NCBI GenBank assembly: GCA_021819985.1
Contig: JAKAEG010000078.1
Span: forward strand, 1 to 10,694
DNA length: 10,694 nucleotides
Direction of reading: 5' to 3'
From: Nitrospirota bacterium
GTDB taxonomy: Bacteria; Nitrospirota; Thermodesulfovibrionia; Thermodesulfovibrionales; JdFR-88
Positions 1-7,615 of this stretch are shown here, piece by piece; positions within the stretch are counted from its first letter, which is position 1, and each line of letters opens with the position of its first letter. A program made the translations under genes and the position numbers. Under the pieces are notes generated by a model. It made no database searches and was not told where the DNA came from. It saw nothing but the letters and a program-made list of their open reading frames with translations.

Positions 1-665
1 ATTCCCGTCCCTCCCTCAAGGAATTTCAGCGCTAGCGCATGGATTGCCGATGCATATCCCCTTAACAGCCGGGGAGGGTTCTTTCTTATGGCCGAGGTCA
101 TTTTATAATACATTTCATCGCCCAGATTGTAAGTATTGAAATAGGTCTCATTCAGGATGCGGGAGACAACCCTCTTTTTCATCCTCTTGATCAATGGCCC
201 CCCGGGATGCTCGCCCCATAAAAGGATGCTACATTCACCGTATTCATAGCCAATCCATTTCAAAAACCTCAAGTAGAGCGCCTGTTCCGCGATGCCGGAC
301 CGATAATTGTTCGCTATTATCAGCGGGACGCCGGTCGAACCACCTGTCTTCCTCTGGAATATCCTTTCTCCACAGCTTGCAGAAAGCATCTTCGCGTAGC
401 TTCCACGGATATCCTCTTTATTTATGACCGGTAATTTTTTGAGGTCTCCGATTTTTTTTATATCAGAGGGTCTGAGCCCCTTTTTATCGAAGAGCTCCTT
501 GTAAAAAGGGGTGGTCGAATAGGCGTGTTGGATGAGACGGCGTAACTTTTCCTCCTGGTAGGCTATCAGCTCACTTTCAGGGTAATACTGCGTTTTTTCG
601 AATTCAGCGGCTTTTTCGAACAGGCCCTTTTGCCTGCCAAGCAGCATCCGCGTTGGCGCCCTCAT
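1..665 (-). CDS. PaaK/CapK-like adenylate-forming enzyme, N-terminal part (gene runs off the left edge)
   Basis: The first 221 codons read open from an ATG at 665-663 to the window edge, so the C-terminal half is missing. The ATG overlaps the stop of the CapA-family gene as ATGA, and a GAGG ribosome-binding site lies 5 nt upstream. Residues 47-55 (HAYSTTPFY) and 78-84 (LPVINKE) match the opening of phenylacetate-CoA ligase-like proteins. Residues 106-115 (KTGGSTGVPL) are the glycine-rich AMP-binding loop of the adenylate-forming superfamily. Residues 202-210 (RGYASAIHA) match the conserved Gly-Tyr-x-Ser segment of PaaK/CapK relatives. Family members activate a carboxylic acid as an acyl-adenylate; those in capsule and O-antigen loci (CapK-like) are thought to activate an acyl group for attachment to the glycan, usually with unknown substrate. 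No signal peptide is seen, so it should be cytoplasmic. Family assignment is firm; substrate and true CoA-ligase activity are unknown. Confidence 0.85.
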   Translation of the reverse strand, partial: MRAPTRMLLGRQKGLFEKAAEFEKTQYYPESELIAYQEEKLRRLIQHAYSTTPFYKELFDKKGLRPSDIKKIGDLKKLPVINKEDIRGSYAKMLSASCGERIFQRKTGGSTGVPLIIANNYRSGIAEQALYLRFLKWIGYEYGECSILLWGEHPGGPLIKRMKKRVVSRILNETYFNTYNLGDEMYYKMTSAIRKNPPRLLRGYASAIHALALKFLEGGTG

Positions 666-1786
666 GTCAGCCTCGATTTCAGATACGGTATTATATAGCT
701 CAGATGGCTGGGCCTGATTTTGTAAAACCTCTTTAGCACATGGGCCAGGTCCGTCTTGCTCATTGCATGGATCCTGCATTTTTCCCATAACTCATCCATC
801 TCATCGAGTATTCCGCCGTCATATAGGCCCTTCGAAATCATGCTGATCCTCTTTAGAAAGACGGCCGACTCATGCGCGTCCATGAGGACGCTCTGGTGCA
901 TCGGATTCGACTTGACCGGTATCAATTCATAATACTGCACGCCTGATTTGTCTAGCTCGCACCTGAGAACGAAGCTTTCCGTCGTCCTCATGTCGCCGGA
1001 GCCGGGCGGATTGTTAGTGAAGTAGGCAAGGGCCGTTTTCGCATAGGACTCTCGCCTTTCCTCCTCGTCGGCATAACTCGATATAAAATTACCAAGACTG
1101 TAGGCTATTAAAGATCCTCTGTAATTTTCAATGCCCTGGCACACATGCGGATGATGCCCGACGACCAGGGCCGCGCCGGCTTCGGCCGCGCCTCTGAAGA
1201 GTGAGATCAGAAACCGGTTCGGATAATCCACATATTCCACTCCATGATGTATCATCGCGATAACCAGATCGGATGAGCGGCTGGCCTCTTTTATTTTTTT
1301 TTTCATGAATCCAGGATCCAACCGGCATGTGCCTGGACTCTTTTTCCCGGCGGGGGACGAGTAAGTAAAGGCCAGAAAGGCTATTTTCAAGTCCTTCCCC
1401 TCGAATACTAATGGTTTAGAGGCCTGCCCGAGGTCCCTACCCGCGCCGACATGCAAGATGCCGTTTTTTTCAAGCGATGAGATAGTGTCCAGGAGGGCGA
1501 CTGGGCCGAAGTCCATAATGTGATTATTGGCCAGGCACATGATATTGAAACCGGCCCTCTTAAGTCCCCGCGCATAATCCTCGGGCGCGCGATAGATAAA
1601 CTCTCTGCCGGGGCCCGGTTCGCCCCTGCCGCTGAGAGGGCACTCGAGATTGCCGATATTTATGTCGCCTAGGCGAAAGATACTGGCAGTCTCCCGGAAT
1701 ATGGAATCGATTCCTTCTCTGGATATTGACGCCTCTATCTTCCCGGCAAGCAGGATATCGCCCACAAGATTAATTGCAACGCCCAT
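662..1786 (-). CDS. CapA-family (PGA_cap) metallophosphoesterase-like capsule protein
   Basis: The 374-residue protein has the CapA/PGA_cap motif series: GD at 9-10, NLECPL at 46-51, NNH at 87-89, HHG at 180-182, GHHPH at 210-214 and LGN at 231-233. These resemble the metal-ligand blocks of calcineurin-like phosphoesterases. CapA in Bacillus belongs to the poly-gamma-glutamate capsule machinery, but the family is common in other polysaccharide loci, where its reaction is not established. No signal peptide or membrane segment is visible, unlike membrane-anchored Bacillus CapA, so a cytoplasmic role is likely (inference). Residues from about 240 on are less recognisable. I chose the ATG at 1786, 4 nt after the Wzy-type stop with GGGGA 11 nt upstream, because homology begins there (INLVGDILLAG). 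An upstream in-frame ATG at 1852 would add 22 unmatched residues and overlap the previous gene by 62 nt. The stop overlaps the next ATG. An A10 tract lies at codons 161-165. Confidence 0.9.
   Translation of the reverse strand: MGVAINLVGDILLAGKIEASISREGIDSIFRETASIFRLGDINIGNLECPLSGRGEPGPGREFIYRAPEDYARGLKRAGFNIMCLANNHIMDFGPVALLDTISSLEKNGILHVGAGRDLGQASKPLVFEGKDLKIAFLAFTYSSPAGKKSPGTCRLDPGFMKKKIKEASRSSDLVIAMIHHGVEYVDYPNRFLISLFRGAAEAGAALVVGHHPHVCQGIENYRGSLIAYSLGNFISSYADEEERRESYAKTALAYFTNNPPGSGDMRTTESFVLRCELDKSGVQYYELIPVKSNPMHQSVLMDAHESAVFLKRISMISKGLYDGGILDEMDELWEKCRIHAMSKTDLAHVLKRFYKIRPSHLSYIIPYLKSRLT
671..674 (-). promoter_or_regulatory. Ribosome-binding site of the PaaK/CapK-like gene
   Basis: On the minus strand GAGG is followed by 5 nt (CTGAC) and then the ATG at 665. 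It lies inside the end of the CapA-family gene and supports both the start choice and translational coupling through the ATGA overlap. Confidence 0.55.
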
Positions 1787-1790
1787 ATAG

Positions 1791-3149
1791 CTATATTTCC
1801 CCGTCTCGCATGACCGTTTTAAAGCCCCTTGCGGTCTTATGCAGATTATCAAAGATTATTATCATCATCCACAAAACCCAGAACGACTTGTCCCAGAAGA
1901 AATCGCCAAAAAAGGCGGCTGCAAGCATGGCCCAGAAGGCCCCGGTAAGCATTTTTTTATCGCTTTCGCCAGCATCCCGCTTCGAACGTATCAACATGTA
2001 ATGGCGGATCAGGCCCCAGAATAGGAACGCTGTACCTATCAGTCCCTGCTCAACGATAAATTGTAAATATATATTATGCGACGCTCGAAAAAACCCCTCA
2101 AATCCGGTGCCGTAATTGACGAACTGGGTATAAGCAATGGGGAAATTATCGGTTCCGGCCCCGGTAAGCCAGTATGCTCTGATTGCTCTGAGCCCGACCG
2201 ACCAGATCTCGAGTCTTCCCGCCCCACCGCTTGAATATGCATCCCCCCATCTTGCCGTCAGGAACTGCAGCATAAGGGAAACCAGCGGCAGCGAAATAGC
2301 AATAAAAAAGAGCCCCATTGCAAATTTCCGCCCGGAGGAAAGGAGAAATACCAAAAAAATGACGCCGATCCCAAGCATTGCTCCTCTGGAACCAGTGACT
2401 ATCGCGCAAAAAAGCATTGTGGCTAACACCAGTATGCAGGCGATCTTTTTCCAGTCGAATTTCCCGTCAGCAAAAAGTATTTCTAAGCAGATGGAGACCG
2501 GGATCAACAGGCTGAAACCGATATCGTCCGGGTTGGTCTGCCTGCCTCCGAACATCAGGGTGGCTCGCTGGCTCTCCATGTAAAAACTGCCTGAGAAATA
2601 GGAATAGATTGAGAAAATGGAGGCAAGAAAACCGCCCAGCAAAAGGACTATTTTAAGCGTGTTCCACTGCTTTTCCGAGGCGCGGTAAAAGGAGACTATT
2701 AGATAAAAAGTCAAAAGCCCAAGGGCCATGGGAATCCTATACAGGACAAGTTGAGGTTCGATCGCCCAGGCGTAATTGGAAGCGGCATAGAGGCCTAAAA
2801 AGGTCCAGCAAAGGACCGTTTTGTCAGGCTGTACGAAACGGTTTTCAAATGAACCCTTAATAAGAAGTATCATCATCGTCAGGATGCCAAGCAACTTTGT
2901 CAAAGTCGTACCTTGGGCTCGTCCAGTGACGGATAAGACTGAATCAAAAGGTATCAGGAATAAATACATCCCAAACGGAAATATAAAAGGCTCCCTTATG
3001 GACAGATAGGCAACAAGAGGCAGAGCCGGAATGGCTAGCCAAAAAAATCTCTCATCGACAATTATTTTGACGGCGGAATAACAAAGCAGGCAGGCTGCCA
3101 TCACCAATATGAATTTCCGAAGATTAATTTTCTTAACAGCGCGTGACAT
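1791..3149 (-). CDS. O-antigen ligase/polymerase-type membrane protein (Wzy_C family)
   Basis: This very hydrophobic protein of 452 residues (454 from the upstream ATG) has roughly 11-13 predicted membrane segments. Residue numbers here use the longer start. The Wzy_C region runs from about 205 to 380: TGSRGAML at 254-261, GRLEIW at 313-318, the LTGAGTDNF turn at 330-338 and SHNIYLQF at 359-366. The stretch of about 300-360 between membrane segments corresponds to the large periplasmic loop of WaaL/Wzy proteins. Known relatives either polymerise lipid-linked repeat units (Wzy), transfer finished O-antigen to lipid A core (WaaL), or glycosylate proteins; sequence alone does not separate these. 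Being inside a repeat-unit locus slightly favours a polymerase. I prefer the ATG at 3149 because AAAGGG lies 7 nt upstream of it; the ATG at 3155 leaves only 1 nt. The gene follows the amidotransferase by about 80 nt and is followed 4 nt later by the CapA-family gene. Confidence 0.88.
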   Translation of the reverse strand: MSRAVKKINLRKFILVMAACLLCYSAVKIIVDERFFWLAIPALPLVAYLSIREPFIFPFGMYLFLIPFDSVLSVTGRAQGTTLTKLLGILTMMILLIKGSFENRFVQPDKTVLCWTFLGLYAASNYAWAIEPQLVLYRIPMALGLLTFYLIVSFYRASEKQWNTLKIVLLLGGFLASIFSIYSYFSGSFYMESQRATLMFGGRQTNPDDIGFSLLIPVSICLEILFADGKFDWKKIACILVLATMLFCAIVTGSRGAMLGIGVIFLVFLLSSGRKFAMGLFFIAISLPLVSLMLQFLTARWGDAYSSGGAGRLEIWSVGLRAIRAYWLTGAGTDNFPIAYTQFVNYGTGFEGFFRASHNIYLQFIVEQGLIGTAFLFWGLIRHYMLIRSKRDAGESDKKMLTGAFWAMLAAAFFGDFFWDKSFWVLWMMIIIFDNLHKTARGFKTVMRDGEI

Positions 3150-3156
3150 TTCCATA

Positions 3157-3162
3157 CCCTTT
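3157..3162 (-). promoter_or_regulatory. Ribosome-binding site deciding the start of the Wzy-type gene
   Basis: The minus strand reads AAAGGG, then T, ATG, GAA, ATG. The spacing is 1 nt to the first ATG (3155) and 7 nt to the second (3149), so the second ATG is the better start. Confidence 0.45.
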
Positions 3163-3229
3163 AGCGAGTTCTCATTACAAATAAATCTTTTACGATTTAA
3201 TCTTTTTTTGAGTGCTAACCAAAATTATT

Positions 3230-5095
3230 TTAAAACATACCCTCTCTAATTGATTGGAGCCACTCCTCAAACAGTTTACTTTTATTGTATTTGTTCATTG
3301 ATTCTGAAGCGGCGAATCCGATTTTATCTTTCCGCCAAAGTATCTCGTCCGGTAACAGGCCTCTCATGGCCAACCGCAAGAGCCACTTACTCCAGCCTTT
3401 ATGGTATTTATATGAGGCCGGCACCGCAAAAACGTAATCGACCAGGCGGTAATCGGTAAATGGCGTTCTGGATTCAATTGAAAAAGCCATGCTATTTCTG
3501 TCCTCATAATGCAGCAAATGCGGCAAACTATATTTCATTTGGTATGTATAAAGGACCTCGTTCAAATTAGGTGCAAAAGAAAATAAAAATTCAAATGGAA
3601 GCGCGCAACTATCCACTTTCAGCAGATTCAAAGTCGATTTGATGAGTTTTTTCTTCCAGGCAATATACAAGATCGACTTGAGAGGACGAGGAGCCAAAAA
3701 AATCGGGAGTGATTTCAATTCCCGGAGCATCTTCCATAAGGATTTACGCATTCTTATAGCCCCGACCGCCTCGGCAAAAAGACTTTTGATTTTAAAATCC
3801 CTGGCAAGTTGGGACAAATAGGCGTCACGGTAGACGGCGTACCCTCCAAAAACCTCATCTCCTCCTTGGCCATCCAGTATTACCCGCACATAATCGCTCG
3901 CTTTTTTCATGACCGTCCATTGCGCGTAGACCGATGGGCCTCCAAAGGGCTCGTCCTGGTGCCAGATGATCTGTTTAATCTCCCTTTTCATGGCATCAAT
4001 CGAGGGAAAAACAAAATGCCCCTTCGCATCCGTATGTTTATTAATCGACTTTGCAAAAAAGGTTTCATCAACTGTATCATTTGGGAAAGAAGCTGTAAAT
4101 GTCTTCTGTCTACTGCCTATCTGATCCGATGCTATTCCTTCTTCTTTTAGAATTTTATTTATTGTCACTACTATTGATGAACTGTCCAAGCCGCCTGAAA
4201 GGCACGTTCCTATCGGCACATCGGCCCTCAATCTTATCCTGACGGAATCAACCAGCAGATCCCGTATATCATCGGCGTATTTTAGGGCTTGCCGATGATT
4301 ATAACTGCCTGCCGAGGCGTTATAGGCCAATTCGTAATATTGATCGCACTGAAAAGCAAACGTCTTAAGATTGAAAATGAGATTAAAGCCCGGCCCTAAC
4401 TGATGGACGTCTTTATACATGGTTTCACATGAATGCTCCATCAGATCAAAGACCAGGAATTCAAAAATCTTCCCTACGTTGATGTCCGTACTAACATAGG
4501 GGGCCTTTAAAAGCGACTTTACTTCGGAACCAAAGGCAAATATCTTTAAAACCGGATTGTAATGGTAATACAGAGGTTTTATTCCATATCGGTCCCTCGA
4601 AAGGAAGACGATTTGCCTGTTCTTATCATAAAGGGCGAAAGCCCAGTCGCCATTGAAATGTTTTACGCAATTAACCCCCCATTCCTGATAGGCGGCAAGT
4701 ATCACTTCGGTGTCGGAATTTGTACCGAACTGGTATCCATTTTTCTTGAGTGTATCCCGCAACTCCTTATAATTGTATATCTCCCCGTTAAATATGATCC
4801 ATATCGCGCCGTTTCTATAACTCATGGGTTGATGCCCTGCAGCTGATAGATCGATTATGGACAGTCTCTTGTGTCCAAAAAAAACGTTGACTGGCTCCCT
4901 AAGCGAAGATATATTTTCACCCTTTTTTATCGAGCTCTTTTCAGAATGGAATTCGCAAATGGAATTCAATTCCGTATTTACTCCAATATAACCCTCATCA
5001 TCAGGCCCCCTATGCTTTAAAGTAGAAAGCATATCAATAATTGGGCCAGCATGCGTCATATTGTTCAGGCTTATGATTCCGGCTATGCCACACAT
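3230..5095 (-). CDS. asnB: Asparagine synthase (glutamine-hydrolysing)-type amidotransferase
   Basis: This 621-residue protein has both AsnB domains and normal family length. The N-terminal class II glutaminase domain starts MCGIAGI, with Cys2 as nucleophile once Met1 is removed, which fixes the start. HRGPDD is at 28-33, GHKRLSIIDLS at 74-84, NGEIYNY at 103-109 and SDTE at 127-130. The synthetase domain carries the ATP-pyrophosphatase loop SGGLDSS at 300-306 and GQGGDEVFGGY at 409-419. The family hydrolyses glutamine, channels ammonia and amidates an adenylated carboxylate; the classic substrate is aspartate. In polysaccharide and exosortase-linked loci such paralogues recur and are suspected of amidating a glycan carboxylate such as a uronic acid (inference here). 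About 28 residues (41-68) lie between GYIGVN and the GHKRLS block, longer than I expect for AsnB. Only a weak GGGA-type ribosome site is seen. The gene is flanked by gaps of 137 nt upstream and about 80 nt downstream. Confidence 0.93.
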   Translation of the reverse strand: MCGIAGIISLNNMTHAGPIIDMLSTLKHRGPDDEGYIGVNTELNSICEFHSEKSSIKKGENISSLREPVNVFFGHKRLSIIDLSAAGHQPMSYRNGAIWIIFNGEIYNYKELRDTLKKNGYQFGTNSDTEVILAAYQEWGVNCVKHFNGDWAFALYDKNRQIVFLSRDRYGIKPLYYHYNPVLKIFAFGSEVKSLLKAPYVSTDINVGKIFEFLVFDLMEHSCETMYKDVHQLGPGFNLIFNLKTFAFQCDQYYELAYNASAGSYNHRQALKYADDIRDLLVDSVRIRLRADVPIGTCLSGGLDSSSIVVTINKILKEEGIASDQIGSRQKTFTASFPNDTVDETFFAKSINKHTDAKGHFVFPSIDAMKREIKQIIWHQDEPFGGPSVYAQWTVMKKASDYVRVILDGQGGDEVFGGYAVYRDAYLSQLARDFKIKSLFAEAVGAIRMRKSLWKMLRELKSLPIFLAPRPLKSILYIAWKKKLIKSTLNLLKVDSCALPFEFLFSFAPNLNEVLYTYQMKYSLPHLLHYEDRNSMAFSIESRTPFTDYRLVDYVFAVPASYKYHKGWSKWLLRLAMRGLLPDEILWRKDKIGFAASESMNKYNKSKLFEEWLQSIREGMF

Positions 5096-5232
5096 TTTAG
5101 AGTTTCCCGTTTCTTGTGCAGTGTATCAACATAGGCGGTCACGCATCCTCAATTGAAATTACGGTGTTACTTATTGATGTTCCTGGTAAGTAGTGCATAT
5201 CGCACATTGCCAGTGATTTCCGACTTGCGCTA

Positions 5233-6534
5233 TCAAAAGAATTTAAAAGCGTTCGCTCTTGCATAGCTGTCTAATATTCTCGAGTATTTCCCAGCCAAGG
5301 TAACATATGAGTAATCTTCGATTCTGCCGTTTGCGCCATAGCTGACTTCCCCGCGACTAATAAACTCCCGATAATGATTCAAGATGATTTTTTCCAACTC
5401 TTTGTCATCTGATGCGAAACTGCCCGCACCGGTATCGGTCAAAAGATCCTTTACTATGCTGTTCGACCTCCCGATGGCAAGGATTGGACGCCTCGATCCT
5501 AGATACTCGAATAGTTTTCCAGTGTACACGCCTTTTTCCCTAACATCATTCCATAACAGGAGGAGCAACAGCTGTGACTCCCTTTGCTTCTTGATCGCTT
5601 CTTGCCTTGGTATTAAGCCACCTACTTTTACTACGTCCCGCAGGCCATATTTGTTAATATCATGCATGATCCATTCTTCTTCAGGTCCGTAAAAAATTAT
5701 TTCCACTAAATGCCTGTTTATCTTATTTTCTTTGATCAGCCTCGCCGTTGTTTCCAACAACATCGCCGGATTTCTTTTGCCGTTATAAAGAGTACCAGTA
5801 TGAGTTATGGTGAATTTTTCACTAAGACCGGAAGGATTCCACGTGAAATCATCCGGATCGAAGCCATTGGTGACGCAGTGAATATCTTTGTCTTTGTGTA
5901 AAGATCCAAGGACATTTGCGAGAGGCTGAGATACGGTGACCAATGCGTCCGCATATAATAAGGTCTTCAGTTCCAGCCGGCGCTCCAGAAATCGTATGGC
6001 ACCCAATTTATTATAATAGTGGTTCAGGGTCCAGAGATCGCGGAGATCAGCTATCCAGGGAATCCCGTACTTTTGCTTTAGCTTTTTTGCTATCAGGTGA
6101 GACGTGGACGGACTGGAAGTGCTTATGATCGCATCTACCGCCTCTTTCTCTATAAGTTCTGATGCGGAATTTACCGCATGCCTGTACCATCCGGCTCCGT
6201 GATCGGGGAATTCCAGGAGTTGCCGCAAAATCTTAACAGTTTTGCTTTTCCAGGAATCTGAATTATTTTTTTTAGTTAATTGCATTCCCATTTGCTGATG
6301 ATCACCCTTGGCCGGATTTAGCTTGCCCAATTTCCTTAAGGAGGCGATTATGTCTGTATAATTCGTAGGCAGGACATTAATTTCGGGAGGAAAATCTCCC
6401 GGCTGTTTGATTGTCAACACTATTGGATCCCATCCATATCGGGGCAAATACTTTGCCAAACCGTAAGGACGTTGAGCGCCTATGAACTGCATCGGCGGAA
6501 AGCAGAACGCTACCATCAGCACTTTTTTTAACAC
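5233..6534 (-). CDS. GT4-family (group 1) glycosyltransferase
   Basis: The 433-residue protein shows the two Rossmann-like halves of a GT-B enzyme. The N-terminal acceptor half opens KKVLMVAFCFPP (3-14) with GAQRPYGLAKYLPRYGW at 19-35; STSSPSTSHLIA (138-149) and WIADLRDLW (160-168) are typical of GT4 proteins in surface-glycan loci. The hinge and donor half include VTNGFDPDDF (221-230), HTGTLYNGKRNP (245-256), GGLIPRQEA (305-313) and GVYTGKLFEYLGSRRPILAIG (335-355), which occupies the position of the GT4 donor-binding Glu region. It should transfer an activated sugar to the lipid-linked repeat unit at the cytoplasmic face; the sugar is unknown. The start is a GTG immediately preceded in frame by TAA, with no visible ribosome-binding site. 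An ATG seven codons in, at 6516, also lacks a site and would cut into the first beta strand. It lies 49 nt after the GT2 gene and 137 nt before the amidotransferase gene. Confidence 0.9.
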   Translation of the reverse strand: MLKKVLMVAFCFPPMQFIGAQRPYGLAKYLPRYGWDPIVLTIKQPGDFPPEINVLPTNYTDIIASLRKLGKLNPAKGDHQQMGMQLTKKNNSDSWKSKTVKILRQLLEFPDHGAGWYRHAVNSASELIEKEAVDAIISTSSPSTSHLIAKKLKQKYGIPWIADLRDLWTLNHYYNKLGAIRFLERRLELKTLLYADALVTVSQPLANVLGSLHKDKDIHCVTNGFDPDDFTWNPSGLSEKFTITHTGTLYNGKRNPAMLLETTARLIKENKINRHLVEIIFYGPEEEWIMHDINKYGLRDVVKVGGLIPRQEAIKKQRESQLLLLLLWNDVREKGVYTGKLFEYLGSRRPILAIGRSNSIVKDLLTDTGAGSFASDDKELEKIILNHYREFISRGEVSYGANGRIEDYSYVTLAGKYSRILDSYARANAFKFF

Positions 6535-6583
6535 TTAAGTTTTAAGCTTATATATTCTTTTTTTAATTTTCGTAATCGGCCGC

Positions 6584-7615
6584 TTAAATCCGAAGGCCGC
6601 GCCAAGATCTAAGAATGACACTGCCAATTTTCTTAAGTCTGCGCAGAGCGTTTTGCAATATAAACTTATTGGTTTCCCTGAATATCTTCACAAGATTAAG
6701 AATGAAATGTTTGGGTAGAAAACTAGCGGCCCACATTTTCCACCAACGCACATCACGCTTTAGGGAAAACTCTTTTCGAAGAAATCTGCGGGCCTCAGCC
6801 CCGCGGCCTTCCAGTATTAGGAATGCGCAGTAAGAGATTAAATTGGCGTAACCGCTACTAATCAAATAACCGCCATATTTAGGATATTTTTGGGCTAGCA
6901 TGTTAAGAGTTCTTCCCAGTTGAAGAGGATATTCATTTTTTTTTGTTACCTTTGCCGTGCTGCCCGGAACATCTATATGCAGATATAATGGAAAGCCGCA
7001 TATTCCGACTTTTGGCTGCATCGCCGCGCATCGCAGTATGAGCTCGGTGATCTCTCCATATCTCATGCTCTCATTGAAACCCGAAAGGCAATCAAAAAGC
7101 GTCTTTTTCATAAAAAGCCCATCGCTCGGCCACCCAGCGACCTTCAATTGGCCAAAGGCATCGTCAAAAACCCTTCTTTCCCCTCTGATCTCGGCCCCGT
7201 TTATGTCCTTTATGTAATACCGTCTGGTAATTTCGTCTTTCAGGTAATCGTAAGCCGACATCATCCATTCGGCCGCGTTTTCTTTCCATAGAAATTCAAT
7301 CTCGCGTTCCAATTTGAATGGATAATAGCGATCATCGGCGTCGATAAAAGCCAGGTACTCCCCCGACGCGGTGCTTGCCGCCTTATTGCGCGCAGCCGCC
7401 GGACCACGGTTTTCCTGTCTTATCAGTCTGATCCGGCTGTCATCCATCGGAACGACATCGGAGGATCCGTCCGTAGACCCGTCATCGACAATGATCAGTT
7501 CCCAATTCTTGTAGGTCTGATCAGTGACGCTCTTTATGGATCTGGCGGCATATGGCTTTTTATTATAGAGCGGCATTATGACGCTGACTAAAGGACCTTG
7601 CATATGCCTGTGCAC
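6584..7615 (-). CDS. GT2-family (GT-A) glycosyltransferase
   Basis: The 343-residue protein begins with a canonical GT2 fold: VSVIMPLYNKKPYAARSI at 10-27, VDDGSTDGS at 43-51, RGPAAARN at 70-77 and the metal-binding DADD at 92-95. It should transfer a nucleotide-activated sugar to the growing oligosaccharide at the inner face of the cytoplasmic membrane; donor and acceptor are unknown. FNESMRYGEITELILR (180-195) aligns with the usual acceptor/catalytic segment, but the customary Glu-Asp pair reads Glu-Ile. The C-terminal 100 residues are basic with amphipathic stretches, as in many membrane-associated GT2s. I kept the GTG at 7615: it directly follows the deacetylase TGA, and GGAAG lies 5 nt upstream. 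An ATG at 7603, four codons in with AGG only 3 nt upstream, is the alternative. An A9 tract lies around codons 223-226. Confidence 0.9.
   Translation of the reverse strand: MHRHMQGPLVSVIMPLYNKKPYAARSIKSVTDQTYKNWELIIVDDGSTDGSSDVVPMDDSRIRLIRQENRGPAAARNKAASTASGEYLAFIDADDRYYPFKLEREIEFLWKENAAEWMMSAYDYLKDEITRRYYIKDINGAEIRGERRVFDDAFGQLKVAGWPSDGLFMKKTLFDCLSGFNESMRYGEITELILRCAAMQPKVGICGFPLYLHIDVPGSTAKVTKKNEYPLQLGRTLNMLAQKYPKYGGYLISSGYANLISYCAFLILEGRGAEARRFLRKEFSLKRDVRWWKMWAASFLPKHFILNLVKIFRETNKFILQNALRRLKKIGSVILRSWRGLRI

Noticed and set aside
194..427. A 77-codon plus-strand open frame near the left edge
   Set aside because: It is antisense to the PaaK/CapK-like gene, which has a ribosome site, an AMP-binding loop and operon coupling.
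1128..1328. A 66-codon minus-strand frame overlapping the CapA-family gene
   Set aside because: It is a different frame of the same strand as the CapA gene, Arg/Gly-rich as expected of an out-of-frame reading of GC-rich DNA, with no ribosome site.
2137..2583. A 148-codon plus-strand open frame
   Set aside because: It lies wholly antisense to the Wzy-type gene, whose frame carries family motifs and membrane segments; the antisense translation shows no recognisable domain.
3171..3229. Possible terminator between the amidotransferase and Wzy-type genes
   Set aside because: AAATC/GATTT can form only a 5-bp AT-rich stem, and the T-run follows it on the plus strand, the wrong orientation for ending the minus-strand transcript.
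3809..4150. A 113-codon plus-strand open frame
   Set aside because: It is antisense to the well supported synthetase domain of the AsnB-type gene and shows no domain of its own.
3230..5095. Lasso-peptide cyclase reading of the AsnB-like gene
   Set aside because: No leader peptidase, PqqD-like recognition protein or convincing precursor is nearby, and both AsnB domains match ordinary amidotransferases in a glycan locus.
5194..5206. Small hairpin GTGC-ATATC-GCAC in the 137-nt gap
   Set aside because: The stem is only 4 bp and there is no following U-run, so it is not a credible terminator or riboswitch element.
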